Shown here piece after piece: positions 6,885 through 13,794 of a DNA stretch of 18,692 nt. A program made the translations under genes and the position numbers. Position 1 is the first letter of the stretch. Each line of letters starts with the position of its first letter. The notes beneath the pieces were generated by a model. That model was not told where the DNA came from and made no database searches. It saw nothing but the letters and a program-made list of their open reading frames with translations. Source of the DNA: Rhodospirillales bacterium RIFCSPLOWO2_12_FULL_67_15 (GTDB taxonomy: Bacteria > Pseudomonadota > Alphaproteobacteria > Rhodospirillales > 2-12-FULL-67-15); NCBI GenBank assembly GCA_001830475.1, contig MIAC01000148.1, forward strand, positions 1 to 18,692, in the 5' to 3' direction.

Positions 6885-7271
6885 ATGGCGGTCGACAAAA
6901 ACATGAAGGTCCTGATCGTGGACGACTACCAGACCATGCTCAGGATTCTGCGCAACCTTCTGAAACAGCTTGAGTTCCTCAACGTCGAGGAAGCCAAGGA
7001 CGGCTCGACCGCGCTCGCGCTGCTGCGCAAGGAAAAATTCGGCTTGGTCATCTCGGACTGGAACATGGAGCCGATGACCGGCATCCAGTTGCTGCGCGAA
7101 GTGCGCGCCGACCCCGCGCTCAAAAGCATTCCCTTCATCATGATCACGGCGGAAAGCAAATCCGAAAACGTGATCACCGCCAAGGAAGCGGGCGTGTCGA
7201 ATTACATCGTCAAGCCTTTCAACTCGGAGACTCTGAGAGCCAAGCTGGTGAGCGTGCTCGGCGAATTTTGA
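6885..7271 (+). CDS. cheY: CheY-type single-domain chemotaxis response regulator
   Basis: CheY carries the phosphoryl signal from CheA to FliM at the motor. The 128-residue product is a single receiver domain of the usual length. It has the acidic pair D13-D14, the phospho-acceptor D58 (ISDWNMEP), the switch Thr at 88 (MITAES) and the invariant Lys at 110 (IVKPF). No output domain follows. A GAGGG Shine-Dalgarno lies about 7 bases before the ATG. The stop codon overlaps the cheZ start by one base (TGATG), so the two are translationally coupled and the kinase-signal carrier and its phosphatase are made together. The cheZ partner and flagellar neighbours favour a motor-binding CheY over another receiver protein. 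Confidence 0.93.
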   Translation: MAVDKNMKVLIVDDYQTMLRILRNLLKQLEFLNVEEAKDGSTALALLRKEKFGLVISDWNMEPMTGIQLLREVRADPALKSIPFIMITAESKSENVITAKEAGVSNYIVKPFNSETLRAKLVSVLGEF

Positions 7272-7987
7272 TGGCTCGAGGGAAGAAAAAACAAAAAGCA
7301 TCCGGCGGCGCCGGCGCCCGCGTCCGCGCCGCGGAACTGCGCACCCGCATTTCCAGACTCCGTTCCCGACGCGACGGCACGGTTCCGGCCAAGGACGCGG
7401 TCGCCGTCGTCGACGACATTCTCGCGGCCGGGACCCGGATCTCCGCCCGCAGCCGAAAGCTGCGCGCCGAAATCCGGCGGCTCTCCGATTTCATCCACGC
7501 CGCCCGCTCCGGAATCGTCGCGGTCAGAACCGACGAGGTGAAGAAGGAATTCATCCCGACCGCCACCGACGAACTCGACGCCATCATCGAGGCGACCGCG
7601 GTCGCCACCAACGACATCATGGATGCGACCGAGACGATCGATAAGGTCATGGGGACGCTCACGGGCGACGCCAGCGCCCAGTTGATGGACGTCACGACTA
7701 AAATCTACGAAGCCTGCGGCTTCCAGGACATCACCGGCCAGCGCATCACCAAGGTGGTCAAAGCCTTGAAGCAGATCGAGGAGCGGGTGGACGCCATGGT
7801 CGCGGCCTTCGGCCCCGATGTTGACGCGCGCCCGGCCAAGACCGCAGGCCTAGCCAAAGCAAAAACCACGGACGGCGGGGCGAAGAAGCTCATCACCGAT
7901 GCGGATCTTCTCCATGGGCCGCAACTCAAGTCCGCCGCCAAAACCCAGGAAGAAATAGACGCGCTGCTTTTCGGCCCCGGCCGATAG
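7271..7987 (+). CDS. cheZ: CheZ, CheY-P phosphatase
   Basis: CheZ dephosphorylates CheY-P and ends the motor signal. The ATG at 7271 overlaps the cheY stop; an in-frame TTG one codon earlier is not preferred. The 238-residue product is basic at its N-terminus and has a long helical hairpin. Within it, CGFQDITGQRITKVV (about residues 149-163) is the catalytic motif, with D153 and Q157 corresponding to the enterobacterial Asp143 and Gln147. A low-complexity linker (about 183-207) joins the core to the C-terminal tail TQEEIDALLFG (225-235). That tail closely resembles the CheY-binding peptide of FliM and likely docks CheY. The linker DNA at 7826-7867 may be a decayed copy of the palindromic repeat family. 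Confidence 0.9.
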   Translation: MARGKKKQKASGGAGARVRAAELRTRISRLRSRRDGTVPAKDAVAVVDDILAAGTRISARSRKLRAEIRRLSDFIHAARSGIVAVRTDEVKKEFIPTATDELDAIIEATAVATNDIMDATETIDKVMGTLTGDASAQLMDVTTKIYEACGFQDITGQRITKVVKALKQIEERVDAMVAAFGPDVDARPAKTAGLAKAKTTDGGAKKLITDADLLHGPQLKSAAKTQEEIDALLFGPGR

Positions 7988-8013
7988 GAGCGGCGCGAGG
8001 AAAAGGACGGGCG

Positions 8014-8031
8014 GCGGCCGGAATCGGCCGC
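8014..8031 (+). other. Seven-base-pair hairpin after cheZ
   Basis: GCGGCCG-GAAT-CGGCCGC forms a perfect seven-base-pair stem with a four-base loop, 26 bases after the cheZ stop. No T-run follows, so a classical intrinsic terminator is not supported. It may slow transcription or protect the 3' end of the cheYZ message. It lies just before the first palindromic repeat copy. Confidence 0.4.
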
Positions 8032-8050
8032 GCGGCGCACGTTGGTCCGT

Positions 8051-8151
8051 GCCCGGCGGCGCAGGCCGCCCAAACAAGAGACCGGGCGCGAACGGTGCCG
8101 CCGGGTCTTGGGGTTTTGGCGCCTGCGCGCCCGGCGCTTGCGCGCCCGGCG
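8051..8151 (+). repeat. REP/BIME-like palindromic repeat, copy A (inverted pair)
   Basis: Two related units face each other. The left unit has a hairpin stem GGCGGC (8055-8060), loop GCAG and GCCGCC (8065-8070), followed by CAAAC (8071-8075). The right unit, 8097-8136, resembles the reverse complement of the left one and has its own hairpin GGCGC-CTGC-GCGCC (8118-8131). CCGGGCGCG (8082-8090) pairs with CGCGCCCGG (8126-8134), so the whole element can fold as a larger hairpin. Positions 8097-8136 are identical to 9038-9077. A 15-bp tandem duplication with one mismatch occupies 8122-8136 and 8137-8151. The copy lies between cheZ and the ATG of the large TPR gene. In the upstream extension of that frame it would be read in a different phase from copies B and C. 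Confidence 0.8.
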
Positions 8152-8174
8152 GGAAAGAGGGACAAACGATTCGC

Positions 8175-11100
8175 ATGGCGAGCGACGCACGCACCAGAGC
8201 TTGGACGGGAACCGCGCGGAAAGTGCTGGTCCGCGCCGCGCTCGGGGCCGTGCTGGCGCCGGCCGCCCTCGGGTCGGCGTTCGCCGATGCGGTTCCGATT
8301 CGCGTCGGCTCCCATCCCGATTACGGCCGAATCGTCTTCGCCTGGAGCCAGCCGGTCCCGTACCGGGCGGAAATCCAGGGCGGCCGGCTGGTGGTCGCCT
8401 TCGAGCGCGAGATCGAGGCGGACTACGCCCAGGCGCTTCGGATTCTGCGGCGCTACCTCAAGGACGCCGCGCCCGGCGCGGACGGCCGGTCGGTGTCGTT
8501 CGCGCTCGCCGGCGACTTCGGCCTCCGGACGTTCCGCAACGACTCGGCGGTGGTGGTCGATCTCCTCGACAAGGCGCCTGCGCGCCCGGCGGCGGAAGCC
8601 GCCCAAACGAAAGACCGGGCGCAAGCCGCGAAGGAGCCCCCGGCCCCCGCGGCCCCGGCTTCGATCGCCGAACGGGTGCGCGTGCGCGCCGGGATTCACT
8701 CCGACAAGACGCGCCTGGTGATCGACTGGCAGGCCCCGGTGGCCTACGCCCTCGATCGCCAGGGCGATACGCTGACGCTGTTTTTCGACCGCCCGGCGAG
8801 CCTCGAATTGGGCCGAATCGCCACCAATCCGCCTCCGCGCGTGCTCGCGGCCTCGGCCGAATCTTCGCCGGCATCGTCGGTCCTGACGCTGGCCATCGCG
8901 CCCGGCGCGGTGGTCAACCATTTCCTCGCCGGCACCCGCGTGGTCGTGGATATTCTCGCGGCCGACCTTCCTTCGCCCTCTTTCGCCGAAGCTCCGGCGG
9001 CTGAGGCCGCCCAAACGAAAGGCCGGGCGCTCGATTCGCCGCCGGGTCTTGGGGTTTTGGCGCCTGCGCGCCCGGCGGCCAGGCCCGCCGATGCGCTGCC
9101 ATCGCGCCCGGCCGCCCAGGCCGCTCCCCGGACGGAGCCCCCTGCTGCGCCGGCGGCCCGCGCCCAACCGCCCGCGCCTGCGGCCCGCGCTCAACCCGCG
9201 CCGCCTCCGGCGGAGACCCCCGGGGGCAAGCCGGTGTCGCTGGTTCCGGGCGCGCCCGAGGTGGTGATCCGCGAACACGAGGCGCCTTCCCAGGCGGCCG
9301 GCGCCGCCCGCTCGGAGGCGACCGGCCCCCCGGCCGGGGTGACGCTCCGGTTCGACTGGGATAGGCCGGCCGGACTTGCCGTATTCCGCCGCGCCGGCGC
9401 GCTGTGGGTGGTGTTCGACCGCCCAAGCAAGCCCGATCTCGATCGCTTGCGCGACGCCGGCGGAAACGTGGTGCGCGCGGTCAGTCAAATTCCCCACGAA
9501 GGCGCCACCATCCTGCGCCTGGATGCGGTCGCCGGGATCAATCCCGTGCCCCGGCGCGACGGCCTGAGCTGGCTGCTCGAATTCTATCGCCAGCCGGTCG
9601 AGGCGGCCAATCGCCTCGACGTCAACGTCCAGCCGCAAACGCGGCGCGGCCGGGTTTTGGTCCCGGTGTCGGAAGCGACGACGGTGTTCGCCGTCACCGA
9701 TCCCGAGGCCGGCGACAACCTGATAGTCGTGCCGACCCTGCCCGCGTCCTACGGGATGGCGTACCCCTACGAGTTCGCCCATTTCGCTCTGCTCCCGACC
9801 GGCCAGGGCGTGGCCGTCCGGCCCCGCATCGACAATCTTCAGGTCCGGGCCGTTCCTCAGGGCGTGGAGATCACGAGCCCCGACGGTCTCGCCTTGTCCG
9901 AAGTCCCGCCCGAAGCCGAGGCCCAGATCGTGTTCGGCCTGAACCGGCCGCTGTCGCGCGTGCTCGATCTCGACAAGTGGCGGATAGCGGACCAAGCGAG
10001 CTTCGTCCCGCGCCGCCAGCGGCTGCAACTCGATATCGCGCAGGCCAAACCGGGCGAGGCGCGCGAGCGCGCGCGGCTGGATCTGATCCGGTTTTTCTTC
10101 ACCAACGGGTTCGCCGCCGAGGCGATCGGGGTCATCGAGGCGGCGGTGGCGGAACGGGCGGAGGTCGCGAACAGCGCCGAATTCCGCCTGATCCGCGGCG
10201 GGACCCGGTTCCTGATGGGACGAATCGCCGAGGCGCGGGAGGATTTCGCCGACAAGAACCTCGATGGTCTGGACGAGGGCCTGTTCTGGCGCTCCGTCGT
10301 CGAGGCGATTTCGGGCGACCGGGCCTACGCCGCGCGCGAGCTGCGCCGCGTCGGGTCGATCATCCGCTTCTATCCCCGCGCGCTCGCCCTGCCGCTCGGC
10401 CTGATCGTCGCCGAAACCGCCGTCGATCTCGGCGATTTCAAGGTCGCGGTCTTCTACCTGGAATCGTTGCTGGCGGCGGGGCCGACGCCCCCGCAGCGGG
10501 CCCACGTCGATTACCTGGAAGGCCGAATCTTCGAGCTCACCGGCGATTTCGACAAGGCGCTGGAGAAATGGGAGGCGGTGGGCAAGGGGCCCGACCGCCT
10601 GGCCAGCTTCCGCGCCACCCGCGACCGCATCGAGTTGAGGCTCAAGCTCGAGCAGATCGACCGGATCGAGGCGATCGAGGCGCTGGAAAACCTTCGCTAC
10701 GCGTGGCGCGGCGACGATATGGAGTTCGCGCATCTCCGCCGTCTCGGCACCCTCTATCTCGAGGCGGAAGACTACCGCGAAGGGCTCCGGACGCTGCGCC
10801 AGGCCGCCACCAATTTCCGCGAGCACGCCCGCGCGCCCGAGGTGACCCTGCAGATGGCGGACGCCTTCACCAGCCTGTTCCTGGAGGACGAAGCCGACAA
10901 GCTGTCGCCGGTCTCGGCGATCGCGCTGTTCGAGGAGTTCCGCGAGCTGACCCCGGTCGGCGGCCGCGGCGACGAGATGATCCGCAAGCTCGCCGACCGG
11001 CTGACCAAGGTCGACCTCCTCGACCGCGCCGCCGAATTGCTGCGGGGCCAGGTCGAATTCCGCTTGAAGGGGGTGGAGAGGACCCGGATCGGAAACCAGC

Positions 11101-11672
11101 TCGCCCTGGTCTATCTCCTGGACCGCAAGCCCGACGAGGCGCTGGGCGCGCTCCGCCTGACCGACGAGCCCGACCTGCCCCCCGATCTCGCGGCGCAACG
11201 CTTGCATCTCCGCGCCAAAGCCTTGATGGCCAAAGGCGACGGGGCGGCGGCGCTCGCCGCCCTCAAGGACGACAAGAGTCTCGATGGCGAGCTCCTGAAG
11301 GCCGAGGTCTATTGGGAAGCCCAGGACTGGGAGCGGACCGTCCAGGGGCTGCAACGGGTGCTCCGCGAGGCCAAGGCCGAGCCGCGCCGGCCGCTCACCA
11401 AGGCCCAGGCCGGCTACGTCTTCAACCTGGCGGTCGCCTTGACGCTCGCCGGCAACGAGCGCGGGGTCGCGCGGCTCCGGGCCGAGTACGGCGAAGCCAT
11501 GGCCCGATCCGAGCTTGCCCAGGGCTTCGAGTTGATCGCCGGCCAGTCGGCGCTGATGGGCGTGGGCCGCGCCGACGTCCCCGCCGAGGTCAAGGAAGTC
11601 CAGGGCTTCCAGACGTTCCTCTCCGCCTACAAGGAGCGACTGCGCGAGCAGGGGCTCTCCGGCATCAACTGA
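8175..11672 (+). CDS. Large exported AMIN-like/TPR repeat protein next to the chemotaxis genes
   Basis: The 1165-residue product starts at the ATG at 8175, which places a clean Sec signal peptide at residues 1-37 (cleavage about SAFA-DA). The open frame continues upstream to a GTG at 8049, but that extension is repeat DNA read out of the phase used inside the gene. The N-terminal half has three beta-rich AMIN-like modules, each ending in a LVVAFER or LWVVFDRP type strand (about residues 39-95, 168-205, 390-425). Ala/Pro-rich linkers separate them, and two contain palindromic repeat copies B and C (about residues 134-150 and 274-302). From about residue 630 the sequence is helical with TPR character (for example YLEGRIFELTGDFDKALEKWEAV). 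It probably acts in the periplasm as a scaffold. No named family is recognised with certainty; a motility link rests only on position. Confidence 0.8.
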   Translation: MASDARTRAWTGTARKVLVRAALGAVLAPAALGSAFADAVPIRVGSHPDYGRIVFAWSQPVPYRAEIQGGRLVVAFEREIEADYAQALRILRRYLKDAAPGADGRSVSFALAGDFGLRTFRNDSAVVVDLLDKAPARPAAEAAQTKDRAQAAKEPPAPAAPASIAERVRVRAGIHSDKTRLVIDWQAPVAYALDRQGDTLTLFFDRPASLELGRIATNPPPRVLAASAESSPASSVLTLAIAPGAVVNHFLAGTRVVVDILAADLPSPSFAEAPAAEAAQTKGRALDSPPGLGVLAPARPAARPADALPSRPAAQAAPRTEPPAAPAARAQPPAPAARAQPAPPPAETPGGKPVSLVPGAPEVVIREHEAPSQAAGAARSEATGPPAGVTLRFDWDRPAGLAVFRRAGALWVVFDRPSKPDLDRLRDAGGNVVRAVSQIPHEGATILRLDAVAGINPVPRRDGLSWLLEFYRQPVEAANRLDVNVQPQTRRGRVLVPVSEATTVFAVTDPEAGDNLIVVPTLPASYGMAYPYEFAHFALLPTGQGVAVRPRIDNLQVRAVPQGVEITSPDGLALSEVPPEAEAQIVFGLNRPLSRVLDLDKWRIADQASFVPRRQRLQLDIAQAKPGEARERARLDLIRFFFTNGFAAEAIGVIEAAVAERAEVANSAEFRLIRGGTRFLMGRIAEAREDFADKNLDGLDEGLFWRSVVEAISGDRAYAARELRRVGSIIRFYPRALALPLGLIVAETAVDLGDFKVAVFYLESLLAAGPTPPQRAHVDYLEGRIFELTGDFDKALEKWEAVGKGPDRLASFRATRDRIELRLKLEQIDRIEAIEALENLRYAWRGDDMEFAHLRRLGTLYLEAEDYREGLRTLRQAATNFREHARAPEVTLQMADAFTSLFLEDEADKLSPVSAIALFEEFRELTPVGGRGDEMIRKLADRLTKVDLLDRAAELLRGQVEFRLKGVERTRIGNQLALVYLLDRKPDEALGALRLTDEPDLPPDLAAQRLHLRAKALMAKGDGAAALAALKDDKSLDGELLKAEVYWEAQDWERTVQGLQRVLREAKAEPRRPLTKAQAGYVFNLAVALTLAGNERGVARLRAEYGEAMARSELAQGFELIAGQSALMGVGRADVPAEVKEVQGFQTFLSAYKERLREQGLSGIN
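8574..8622 (+). repeat. REP/BIME-like palindromic repeat, copy B (inside coding sequence)
   Basis: The hairpin GGCGC-CTGC-GCGCC (8573-8586) is followed directly by the core stem GGCGGC (8588-8593), loop GGAA and GCCGCC (8598-8603), then CAAAC (8604-8608). GCGCCCGG (8582-8589) and CCGGGCGC (8615-8622) form an outer stem around the core. The copy is read in frame as KAPARPAAEAAQTKDRA within the first Ala/Pro linker of the large TPR protein. Confidence 0.75.
8996..9080 (+). repeat. REP/BIME-like palindromic repeat, copy C (inverted pair inside coding sequence)
   Basis: The core stem GGCGGC (8996-9001), loop TGAG and GCCGCC (9006-9011) is followed by CAAAC (9012-9016). GCCGGGCGC (9022-9030) pairs with GCGCCCGGC (9068-9076). 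Positions 9038-9077 are identical over 40 bp to 8097-8136 of copy A. The copy is read in frame as AAEAAQTKGRALDSPPGLGVLAPARPA, in the same phase as copy B. It forms part of the second linker of the large TPR protein. Confidence 0.8.
9153..9206 (+). repeat. 27-bp tandem repeat, two units, in the Pro/Ala linker
   Basis: Units at 9153-9179 and 9180-9206 both begin GCGGCCCGCGC and encode ARAQPPAPA and ARAQPAPPP. This is a slippage-type duplication in the same low-complexity linker as repeat copy C, and it does not share the hairpin core of that family. Confidence 0.6.
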
Positions 11673-11738
11673 ATCGCGTTAACTTTGTTTACCGACTTGG
11701 GCCGCGCGGCAAAAAACGTCCGCGGGTTCTAAAATCGC

Positions 11739-11767
11739 TTGCATCGCGAACGCAATGGACTTATTAG
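11739..11767 (+). promoter_or_regulatory. Weak sigma-70-like promoter candidate for speDE
   Basis: TTGCAT (11739-11744) and TATTAG (11762-11767) are separated by 17 bases. The matches are only 3 of 6 and 4 of 6 to the consensus. The region is the most A/T-rich part of the 150-base gap before speD, and the preceding gene ends at 11672, so a promoter somewhere here is expected. Confidence 0.25.
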
Positions 11768-11776
11768 CGAATAATT

Positions 11777-11791
11777 GCCTGGTTTTCAGGC
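11777..11791 (+). other. Hairpin in the speD leader
   Basis: GCCTG-GTTTT-CAGGC forms a five-base-pair stem with a five-base loop, ending 31 bases before the speD ATG. No T-run follows. It could be a leader structure acting on speDE, but I recognise no known riboswitch or speF-type leader in it. Confidence 0.3.
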
Positions 11792-11822
11792 TCGCTTCTC
11801 TGGATCGAGCGAGGGTTACGAG

Positions 11823-12326
11823 ATGCCGAAGAGCGCGGTCGCCAAGATCGTCCCGGAGACGAAATTCGTTTCAGCCAAATCCGCCGGCGGGCTTGCGCGT
11901 GGCCCAAGCGCCACGACGAAGCCCAAGCCGGTCTATCCGGTGGTCGAGAATAAAAACGACTACTTCGTCGAGCGGGACGGCGTGAAGTTCGCCGGCACCC
12001 ACCTCATTCTCGATCTGTGGCAGGCGAGCCGCCTCGACGACCCGAAGTTCATCGCCGCCGTGCTCGAGCGCGCCGCGCGCGCGGCCTCCGCCACCGTGCT
12101 CCACACCCACATCCATCATTTCGCGCCCAGCGGCGGGGTGTCGGGCGTCGTGGTCCTGGCCGAATCGCACATCAGCATCCACACCTGGCCGGAACGCCAC
12201 TACGCCGCGATCGACATCTTCATGTGCGGCAAGTGCGACGCCTACCTCTCGATCCCGGTCCTGCGCGAGGCCTTCCGCGCCGGAAGCGTCCAGTTGACGG
12301 AACACAAGCGCGGCCTGACTCCGTGA
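11823..12326 (+). CDS. speD: SpeD, S-adenosylmethionine decarboxylase proenzyme
   Basis: SpeD decarboxylates S-adenosylmethionine to provide the aminopropyl donor for spermidine synthesis, using a pyruvoyl group made by self-cleavage. The ATG at 11823 follows a GAGGG Shine-Dalgarno by 7 bases; an in-frame TTG further upstream is not credible. Of the 167 residues, ESHISIHTWPE contains the cleavage site between Glu114 and Ser115, and Ser115 becomes the pyruvoyl. His120 and Cys135 (FMCGKC) match the processing and catalytic residues of the short bacterial/archaeal type. HTHIHHFAPSGGVSGVVVLAESH is also typical. An N-terminal extension of about 45 residues precedes the conserved core, which begins near KNDYFVERDGVKFAGTHLILDLW. 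The stop overlaps the speE GTG start by four bases. Confidence 0.95.
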   Translation: MPKSAVAKIVPETKFVSAKSAGGLARGPSATTKPKPVYPVVENKNDYFVERDGVKFAGTHLILDLWQASRLDDPKFIAAVLERAARAASATVLHTHIHHFAPSGGVSGVVVLAESHISIHTWPERHYAAIDIFMCGKCDAYLSIPVLREAFRAGSVQLTEHKRGLTP

Positions 12327-13231
12327 AGCGCCGTTCCCCGCCTGCGGGCGGGTCCGGCTGGTACCAAGAACGGCTGCACACCCACTTCACCAAGAAGGGT
12401 TACGGGCAGCGGTTCGAAGTCGTCCGGACGATCGTCGCAAAACGAACCCCCTTCCAGGAACTGGTCATCTTCGAGACCCGGCATTTCGGCCGGGTACTCG
12501 CGCTCGACGGCATCATCCAGACGACCGAAGCGGACGAGTTCGTCTACCACGAGATGATGACGCATCTTCCCCTGTTCGCGCACGGGCGGGTCCGCGATCT
12601 GCTCATCATCGGCGCCGGCGACGGCGGCATCCTGCGCGAATCGCTCCGCCATCGAAGCGTGCGCCGGGCGGTGATGGTGGAGATCGACGGCGACGTGGTC
12701 GAGGAATGCACCCGCCACATGCCCGGCCTGAACGGCGGCGCGTTCAAGGACCCCCGCGCCGAGGTCATCATCGGCGACGGCATCGACTACGTGCGCAAAG
12801 CGAAGCGCAAATTCGACGCGATCCTGGTCGATTCGACCGACCCGATCGGGCCGGGCGAGGTTCTGTTCACCGACGAGTTCTACCGCAACTGCCGGCGCAT
12901 CCTGAAAAAGGGCGGCCTGATCGTGACCCAGAACGGAGTGCCCTTCTTCCAGCCCGAGGAGGTCGTCACCACGCGGCGCCGCCTCGGCGGCATCTTCAAG
13001 GACGTGACGTTCTATTATCTGGTCGTGCCGACCTACATCGGCGGAATGATGACGCTCGCCTGGGCGAGCGACGCACCCGGGCTTCGCCGCGTTTCGCGCC
13101 GCGTCCTGGAACGCCGCTTCAAGGCGGCCGGGTTCAAGACCCGCTATTACACCCCCGGGATTCACGTCGGCGCGTTCGAGCTTCCGCCCTTCATCGCGGA
13201 ATTGGCGGCGAAGGGCGCGGAGCGGAAATAA
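12323..13231 (+). CDS. speE: SpeE, spermidine synthase (polyamine aminopropyltransferase)
   Basis: SpeE transfers the aminopropyl group from decarboxylated S-adenosylmethionine to putrescine, giving spermidine and methylthioadenosine. The chosen start is the GTG at 12323, which overlaps the speD stop as GTGA; the open frame upstream of it is a shadow of speD. The 302-residue product shows WYQERLH near the N-terminus, YGQRFEVVR, the nucleotide-binding loop GAGDGG (97-102), the acidic ligand-binding EID (120-122) and VDSTDPIGPGEVLF, with the catalytic Asp at about residue 170. The C-terminal part, PTYIGGMMTLAWAS, is also typical. Coupling to speD means both steps are made together. A putrescine-forming enzyme is not visible in the window. 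Confidence 0.96.
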   Translation: MKRRSPPAGGSGWYQERLHTHFTKKGYGQRFEVVRTIVAKRTPFQELVIFETRHFGRVLALDGIIQTTEADEFVYHEMMTHLPLFAHGRVRDLLIIGAGDGGILRESLRHRSVRRAVMVEIDGDVVEECTRHMPGLNGGAFKDPRAEVIIGDGIDYVRKAKRKFDAILVDSTDPIGPGEVLFTDEFYRNCRRILKKGGLIVTQNGVPFFQPEEVVTTRRRLGGIFKDVTFYYLVVPTYIGGMMTLAWASDAPGLRRVSRRVLERRFKAAGFKTRYYTPGIHVGAFELPPFIAELAAKGAERK

Positions 13232-13330
13232 CGGCCTCGCGACCCGCGCAAAAGTCCGCGAATTCCTGTATCCTGGGGCCCCTCTTGCATCGAGAGCCGG
13301 TGCGGGACCGAACTCGGGGAGGCCGAGGCC

Positions 13331-13765
13331 ATGCAAGTCAGCGACATCCTGAAGGCGAAGGGGACGCGCGTCCTCACGGTCCGGCCCGAGGAGGCCATTT
13401 CCACGTTCATCAGGCGAATCAAGCTCGAGAAGGTCGGCGCCATGGTGGTGAGCACCGACGGGATCCGCCCCGAAGGCATCATCACCGAGCGCGACATCGT
13501 CCATGGGCTGTCCGCGCACGGGTCCGAACTGCTCGCGATGCAGGTCCGCGAGGTGATGACGAAACGGGTGCTGACCTGCGCGCCCTCGGAAAGCATCAAG
13601 GAGGTGATGATCAAGATGACCCAGGGCCGGACCCGCCATCTGCCGGTGATGGAGGGCGGCCGGCTCGCCGGCATGATCAGCATCGGCGACGTGGTCAAAA
13701 GCCGCCTCGAGAACGCGGAGCTGGAGGCCAACGTGCTCCGCGACTACATCACCACCGCGCGCTGA
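13331..13765 (+). CDS. Two-CBS-domain protein
   Basis: The 144-residue product consists almost entirely of two CBS motifs (about residues 1-62 and 73-128), which together form a Bateman module that usually binds adenine nucleotides. Visible landmarks are MQVSDILKAKGTRVLTVRPEEAI, GIITERDIVHGLSAHG, VREVMTKRVLTCAPSESIKEVM and RHLPVMEGGRLAGMISIGDVVKSRL. There is no attached catalytic or membrane domain, so it is a stand-alone sensor or regulator of unknown partner. A GGGGAGG Shine-Dalgarno lies about 9 bases before the ATG. The gap to speE is 99 bases with no clear terminator, and dodecin follows after 29 bases, so the two small genes are probably co-transcribed. The role in this genome cannot be told from sequence. 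Confidence 0.9.
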   Translation: MQVSDILKAKGTRVLTVRPEEAISTFIRRIKLEKVGAMVVSTDGIRPEGIITERDIVHGLSAHGSELLAMQVREVMTKRVLTCAPSESIKEVMIKMTQGRTRHLPVMEGGRLAGMISIGDVVKSRLENAELEANVLRDYITTAR

Positions 13766-13794
13766 AGTCAAAACCGCCAACAAGGGAGGATGCC

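Noticed and set aside
8049..8174. Starting the TPR gene at the upstream GTG (8049)
   Set aside because: The extension is made of repeat copy A in another phase, has no good ribosome site, and would place the signal peptide 42 residues inside the protein.
7926..11354. A 1142-codon open frame on the minus strand opposite the TPR gene
   Set aside because: It mirrors the codon pattern of the plus-strand gene, has Arg/Gly/Ala/Glu-rich composition without domains, and lacks a plausible ribosome site. Such long antisense frames are expected in G+C-rich coding DNA.
11701..11730. Palindrome GCCGCGCGGC followed by AAAAAA after the TPR gene as an intrinsic terminator
   Set aside because: An A-run rather than a T-run follows on the coding strand, and the palindrome leaves too small a loop; on the other strand no gene ends there.
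12242..13783. A 513-codon minus-strand frame opposite speE and the CBS gene
   Set aside because: It covers two well-identified plus-strand genes and an intergenic gap, has no family resemblance, and its Asp/His/Leu-rich composition is that of an antisense shadow.
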